Source: a bacterium (GTDB lineage: Bacteria > Planctomycetota > B15-G4 > JADJEK01). Taken from it: a DNA stretch of 7,381 nucleotides. This document shows positions 3,829 through 7,381 of the stretch, in pieces. Where the stretch lies: contig JAUIEL010000347.1 of assembly GCA_030428825.1 (NCBI GenBank), positions 1 to 7,381 on the forward strand, written 5' to 3'. The translations under genes and the position numbers were made by a program. The notes under the pieces are model-generated. The model ran no database searches, was not told the DNA's origin, and saw only the letters and a list, made by a program, of their open reading frames with translations. How positions within the stretch are numbered: the first letter of the stretch is position 1; each line of letters opens with the position of its first letter.

Positions 3829-6704
3829 ATGAACGTTTCGCAGCAGCTCTTCGCCCGCGCCACCGTCGTGGTCGGGCTGGCGTGCCGGCCGACGCCGCAA
3901 AGGTCACGAGCAAGGACATCAAGAACGGCACGATCAAGAACGTCGACATCGCCGACGGCGCGATCGAGGCGGCGAAGGTCGCGGCCGACACGCTCACCGC
4001 CAACGAGATCGCGGCGGACGCGGTCGGGGCGAGCGAACTGGCGGACGGCGCGGTCGACACGGCGGCGATCCAGGACGGCGCGGTCACGACGGCGAAGATC
4101 GCCGCCGGCGCGGTCACCGCGACGGAGATCGCGGCGGACGCGGTGAACTCGTCGCACGTCCAGGCGGACAGCGTGACCGCGGCCGACATCGCGGCCGGCG
4201 CGGTCGGGGCGAGCGAGCTGGCGGACGACGCGGTCGACACGGCGGCGATCCAGGACGGCGCGGTCACGACGGCCAAGCTCGCCGCGGACACGCTGACCGA
4301 CGCGAACGTGACGGACGACGCGCTGTCGGCGGCGTCCCTGGCGGCCGGCTCGGTCGGCTCGAGCGAGCTGGCGGACGACGCGGTCGACACGGCGGCGATC
4401 CAGGACGGGGCGGTGACGTCGGCGAAGCTGGCGATGGACACGCTGACCGACGCGAACGTGACGGACGACGCGCTGACGGCGTCGTCCCTGGCGGCCGGCT
4501 CGGTCGGCTCGAGCGAGCTGGCGGACGGCGCGGTCGACACGGCGGCGATCCAGGACGGGGCGGTGACGTCGGCGAAGCTGGCGATGGACACGCTGACCGA
4601 CGCGAACGTGACGGACGACGCGCTGACGGCGAGCTCGCTGGCGGCGGACTCGGTCGGGGCGAGCGAGCTGGCGGACGGCGCGGTCGACACCGCGGCGATC
4701 CAGGACGGCGCGGTCACGACCGCCAAGATCGCGGCGAACGCGGTCGACGCCTCGAAGGTCGCGGCGGACTCGCTCGGCGACGGTCAGGTCACGGACGACG
4801 CCCTGACGGCCGCCTCGCTGGCGGCGGACTCGGTCGGGGCGAGCGAGCTGGCGAACGACGCGGTCGACACCGCGGCGATCGCGGACGACGCGGTCACGGC
4901 GGCGAAGGTGCTCGACGGGACGCTCACCGCGGCCGACCTCGCGGCGGACACGCTGGGCGACGGCCAGGTGACGGACGACGCGCTGACTGCGGCCTCGCTG
5001 GCGGCGGACTCGGTCGGTTCGAGCGAGCTGGCGGACGACGCGGTCGACACGGCGGCGATCCAGGACGGCGCGGTCACGGCGGCGAAGGTCGCGGCGGACA
5101 CGCTGGGTGACGGCCAGGTGACGGACGACGCGCTGACGGCGGCGTCGCTGGCGGCCGACTCGGTCGGATCGAGCGAGCTGGCGAACGACGCGGTCGACAC
5201 GGCGGCGATCCAGGACGACGCGGTGGTCTCCGCGAAGGTCCTGGACGGCACGCTGGTGGCGGCCGACTTCGCGGCGGACACGCTGGGCGACGGGCAGGTG
5301 ACGGACGACGCGCTGACCGCCTCGTCGCTGGCCGCGGACGCGGTCGGGGCGAGCGAGCTCGGGGACGGCGCGGTCGACACGGCGGCGATCCAGGACGCGG
5401 CGGTCACCGGCGCGAAGCTGGCCGCCAACACGATCACCGACGCGAACTTCTCGGGCGACAGCATCACCGCGGCCTCCCTCGCGGCCGATTCGGTCGGGGC
5501 GAGCGAGCTGGCGGACGACGCGGTCGACACGGCGGCGATCCAGGACGACGCCGTGACCGGCGCGAAGGTCCAGGACGGGTCGCTCACCGGCGCCGACCTC
5601 GGCGCGGACATCGTCGACGACTCGAAGGTCGCGGACGACTCGCTCACCGCCGACTCGCTCGCCACCGACTCGGTCGGCGCGGACGAGCTGGCGGACGACG
5701 CGGTCGACACGGCGGCGATCCAGGACGGCGCGGTGACCGGAGCGAAGCTCTCCGGCGAGTTCATCGACGACTCGTTCGTCGTCGACGACTCGCTCACGGC
5801 CGCCTCGCTCGCCTCGAACTCGGTCGGCGCGGACGAGCTGGCGGACGGCGCGGTCGACGCGGCCTCCCTGCAGCCGAACTCGGTCACGTCGTCGAAGATC
5901 CAGGACGGCACGATCGGCTGGGTCGACGTCAACTCGACCGACGCCGCGTGGGTCACCACCGGCTTCACCGACGGCCTCCGGATGGGCGGCCTGGTGGTCG
6001 GCGGCACGACGATCCAGAGCGCGAGCTCGGTCCACATGCTGATCGACGACGACGCCGACGACGCCGACATCCTCCCGATCGCCACGTTCGAGGTGCGTCA
6101 CGTCACCTCGACCGGCACCGAGGGGCTGTTCCGCGTCAACGAGAACGGCAACATCGACCACAAGGGGACCGCGGTCTCCGGCAGCCAGACGTTCGACATC
6201 GCCGAGTACTTCCCGACGACCGACGAGGTCGAGGCGGGGGACGTCGTCGTCGCGATCGACGATCCGTCGGTGCCGGGGAGCGTGGTCAAGTCGCGGCGCG
6301 CCTACGAGGGCGCCGTCGTCGGCGTCGTGACGACCGAGCCGGGCATCGTCCTGGGCGGCGCGTTCTCGGACGAGGTCTACTTCCCCGAGCTCGTCGCGGC
6401 CGAGCGCGAGGCGCGCTCCCGCGGCGACGTCCCGACGGCGAACGAGCTGCGGGTCCAGATCGACGCGCAGGTCGAGGCGCTCCCGCGGGCGGCGGTCGCC
6501 CTCGCGGGCCGCGTCCCGGTCAAGGTCTCGACCGAGAACGGCCCGATCCGGGTCGGCGATCTCCTGACCACGTCCGGTACGCCGGGGCACGCGATGAAGT
6601 ACGTCCCGAACACCGGCCGCGGCGAGGGGGTCATCCTCGGCAAGGCGCTCCAGTCGCTCGAGGCGGGGACCGGCTCCGTCCTCATGCTCGTCACCAACTT
6701 CTGA
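3829..6704 (+). CDS. Decapeptide-repeat exported protein with conserved C-terminal module, apparent frameshift in the signal peptide
   Basis: Translation from 3829 gives MNVSQQLFARATVVVGLA, a good signal peptide. In that frame the sequence then turns to Arg-rich nonsense and stops at 4144-4146. The long body (VPADAAKVTSKDIKNGTI onward) is in the frame beginning at 3882. Restoring one base near 3880-3884 joins them into a 958-residue protein with a cleavage site around PADAA-K. The paralogue at 6734 has the same signal-then-TSKKIKDGTI layout in one frame. Reconstructed layout: signal 1-24, 67 decapeptide units 33-702, C-terminal module 703-958. That module contains FRVNENGNI, DIAEYF (790-795), GDLLTTS (910-916), TPGHAMK (918-924) and LGKALQSLEAGTGS. 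I recognise the combination from ends of repeat-rich bacterial exported proteins, but know no proven function. The protein is probably secreted or on the surface. If the lesion is real, export would fail. The body coding call is firm; the first 18 codons are inferred. Confidence 0.88.
3880..3884 (+). other. Apparent -1 base lesion joining signal peptide and repeat body
   Basis: In the start-codon frame the codons read GGG CTG GCG then TGC; in the body frame they read GTG CCG GCC GAC. Reading G3882 twice gives ...GLA-VPADAAKV..., a normal signal peptide and cleavage site. No slippery heptamer or homopolymer run is present. A one-base deletion or a sequencing error is therefore likelier than programmed frameshifting or phase variation. 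Confidence 0.7.
3924..5933 (+). repeat. 67 tandem 30-bp (10-residue) coding repeats
   Basis: The array runs for 2010 bp as 67 units of exactly 30 bp with no insertion or deletion. The typical unit is D-[DG]-A-V-x-x-A-x-[IL]-A, as in DGAVTTAKLA. Position 4 is always V, I or L, and position 9 always V, I, L or F. A landmark unit (VGASELA or a close variant) recurs 12 times at intervals of five or six units (150 or 180 bp). Aliphatic residues every five positions, preceded by small residues two positions earlier, recall the five-residue step of pentapeptide-repeat beta-helices. The canonical A(D/N)Lxx signature is not matched. Fold is inference. Confidence 0.9.
4291..4630 (+). repeat. Recent tandem duplication of a 150-bp block
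   Basis: Segments 4351-4480 and 4501-4630 differ at one base (4378 A versus 4528 G). Segment 4291-4320 is identical to 4441-4470 and to 4591-4620. The block encodes five decapeptide units including MDTLTDANVT. This is the least diverged part of the array, indicating recent unequal crossing-over or gene conversion. Confidence 0.8.
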
Positions 6705-6721
6705 CCGACGACGAAGGAAGC

Positions 6722-6725
6722 GAGG
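6722..6725 (+). promoter_or_regulatory. Shine-Dalgarno for the second repeat protein
   Basis: GAGG sits 8 nt before the ATG at 6734 in the 29-bp gap after the preceding stop. With such a short gap and no terminator in it, the two repeat-protein genes are probably one operon. Confidence 0.5.
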
Positions 6726-6733
6726 TCGACGAG

Positions 6734-7381
6734 ATGAAGACGAACTCCACGCGCAACATCGTCTGGGCCCTCGCGGCCGGCCTGGTCCTCTCGACCGGGC
6801 CGAACGCGGCGGCGAAGACGATCACGAGCAAGAAGATCAAGGACGGCACGATCCTGGCCAAGGACTTCAAGGACGGCCAGATCGAGGCCGGGAAGTTCGC
6901 GACCGACACGCTGACCGCCGCGCAGATCGCGGCGGACGCGATCGGGGCCGCCGAGCTGGCCGACGACGCGGTCGACACCGCGGCGATCGCGGACGACGCC
7001 GTCACCACGGCGAAGTTCGCGGCCGCGGCGGTCACGAGCACCGAGCTCGCGGCGGACTCCGTCGGCGAGCCGGCGTTCATCGCCGAGACCCTGGTCGCCG
7101 CCGACATCGCCACGGACGCGGTCGGCGCGTCCGAGCTGGCGAACGAGGCGGTCGACACGGCGGCGATCCAGGACGGGGCGGTGACGGCGGTGAAGACGTC
7201 GTTCACGGACTCGCTGGGCGACGGCCAGTTCGCGGACGACTCGCTTTCGGCGGCGTCGCTGGCGGCGGACTCGGTCGGCGCGTCCGAGCTGGCGAACGAG
7301 GCGGTCGACTCCGGCGCGTTCCAGGACGGGGCGGTGACGGCGGTGAAGACGTCGTTCACGGACTCGCTGGGCGACGGCCAG
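6734..7381 (+). CDS. Second decapeptide-repeat exported protein, cut off by the window end
   Basis: The first 216 codons are present; the frame is open to the right edge. It starts MKTNSTRNIVWALAAGLVLS, a typical signal peptide with a basic n-region and probable cleavage after NAAA (residue 27). The mature start KTITSKKIKDGTI matches KVTSKDIKNGTI of the upstream gene, so the two are paralogues from tandem duplication. Decapeptide units begin at residue 37 (nucleotide 6842) and share landmark units such as VGASELA and AVDTAAIQ. Unlike the upstream array, register slips by one residue at two places where an 11-residue unit DGAVTAVKTSF occurs (7172-7204 and 7325-7357). Segments 7121-7228 and 7274-7381 repeat with five differences at a 153-bp period. 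The C-terminal module seen upstream would lie beyond the window. Export is likely; function unknown. Confidence 0.9.
   Translation, partial: MKTNSTRNIVWALAAGLVLSTGPNAAAKTITSKKIKDGTILAKDFKDGQIEAGKFATDTLTAAQIAADAIGAAELADDAVDTAAIADDAVTTAKFAAAAVTSTELAADSVGEPAFIAETLVAADIATDAVGASELANEAVDTAAIQDGAVTAVKTSFTDSLGDGQFADDSLSAASLAADSVGASELANEAVDSGAFQDGAVTAVKTSFTDSLGDGQ
6842..7381 (+). repeat. Decapeptide coding repeats of the second paralogue
   Basis: About 18 units are visible, from DGTILAKDFK onward, with the same aliphatic spacing as the upstream array but more Phe at position 9 (KDFK, AGKFA, TAKFA). The array continues past the window edge. No Arg, Cys or Tyr occurs in the visible units. Confidence 0.85.

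Noticed and set aside
3870..3890. Programmed -1 ribosomal frameshift between signal peptide and repeat body
   Set aside because: No X-XXY-YYZ slippery heptamer or homopolymer run at the junction, and the paralogue needs no frameshift.
2627..4726. Minus-strand frame of about 700 codons, and a similar one at 4784-6085
   Set aside because: Both mirror the plus-strand repeat as Ser/Ala/Thr-rich antisense sequence. The first also runs through a real gene on the same strand in another frame.
3924..5933. CRISPR array
   Set aside because: The repeats are contiguous coding units with no unique spacers; amino-acid pattern and codon register are conserved throughout.
3738..6590. Open frame of about 950 codons on the minus strand across the repeat gene
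   Set aside because: The 30-bp repeat keeps all frames in register, so a stop-free frame on the opposite strand is repeated along with it. The product is Arg/Asp/Val-rich noise with no signal peptide or motif.

Overview
The window is very GC-rich (roughly 70% by eye), with strong G/C preference at third codon positions. Two secreted-protein architectures suggest a planctomycete: a lamin-tail-like exoprotein ending in a cysteine-containing C-terminal module, and exported proteins with very short, almost uncharged signal peptides. This phylum call is inference; there is no rRNA or other marker.

Layout, left to right. Positions 1-287 hold no gene I can support, but contain a perfect 15-bp inverted repeat (180-229) and six 10-bp pyrimidine-rich tandem units (230-289) that run into the stop codon of the first gene. 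Positions 288-1466 (minus) encode a class I polyphosphate kinase 2. Divergent from it, 1669-2703 (plus) encodes a predicted secreted lamin-tail-domain protein. Convergent with that, 2728-3534 (minus) encodes a predicted exported protein with a C-terminal TPR-like segment. A 294-bp divergent intergenic region (3535-3828) follows, rich in inverted repeats. Then come two tandem, same-strand paralogues of a long decapeptide-repeat exported protein: 3829-6704, with an apparent one-base frameshift inside its signal peptide, and 6734 to the right edge, where the window cuts it off. They are 29 bp apart and are probably co-transcribed.

The most unusual content is the decapeptide-repeat pair. The first protein has 67 consecutive 10-residue units with no indel. 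An aliphatic residue sits at position 4 of every unit, and an aliphatic or Phe residue at position 9. The units are organised in blocks of five or six (150 or 180 bp), the array lacks Arg, Cys and Tyr, and it is followed by a distinct C-terminal module of about 255 residues. The mature N-terminus is conserved between the paralogues, but in the first copy the signal peptide and the body lie in different reading frames.

Only PPK2 has a recognisable enzymatic role (polyphosphate-nucleotide phosphotransfer in the cytoplasm). The other four genes look exported, with structural or unknown roles. I see no phage genes, transposase, CRISPR array, tRNA or rRNA, and no evidence that PPK2 works with the repeat proteins.
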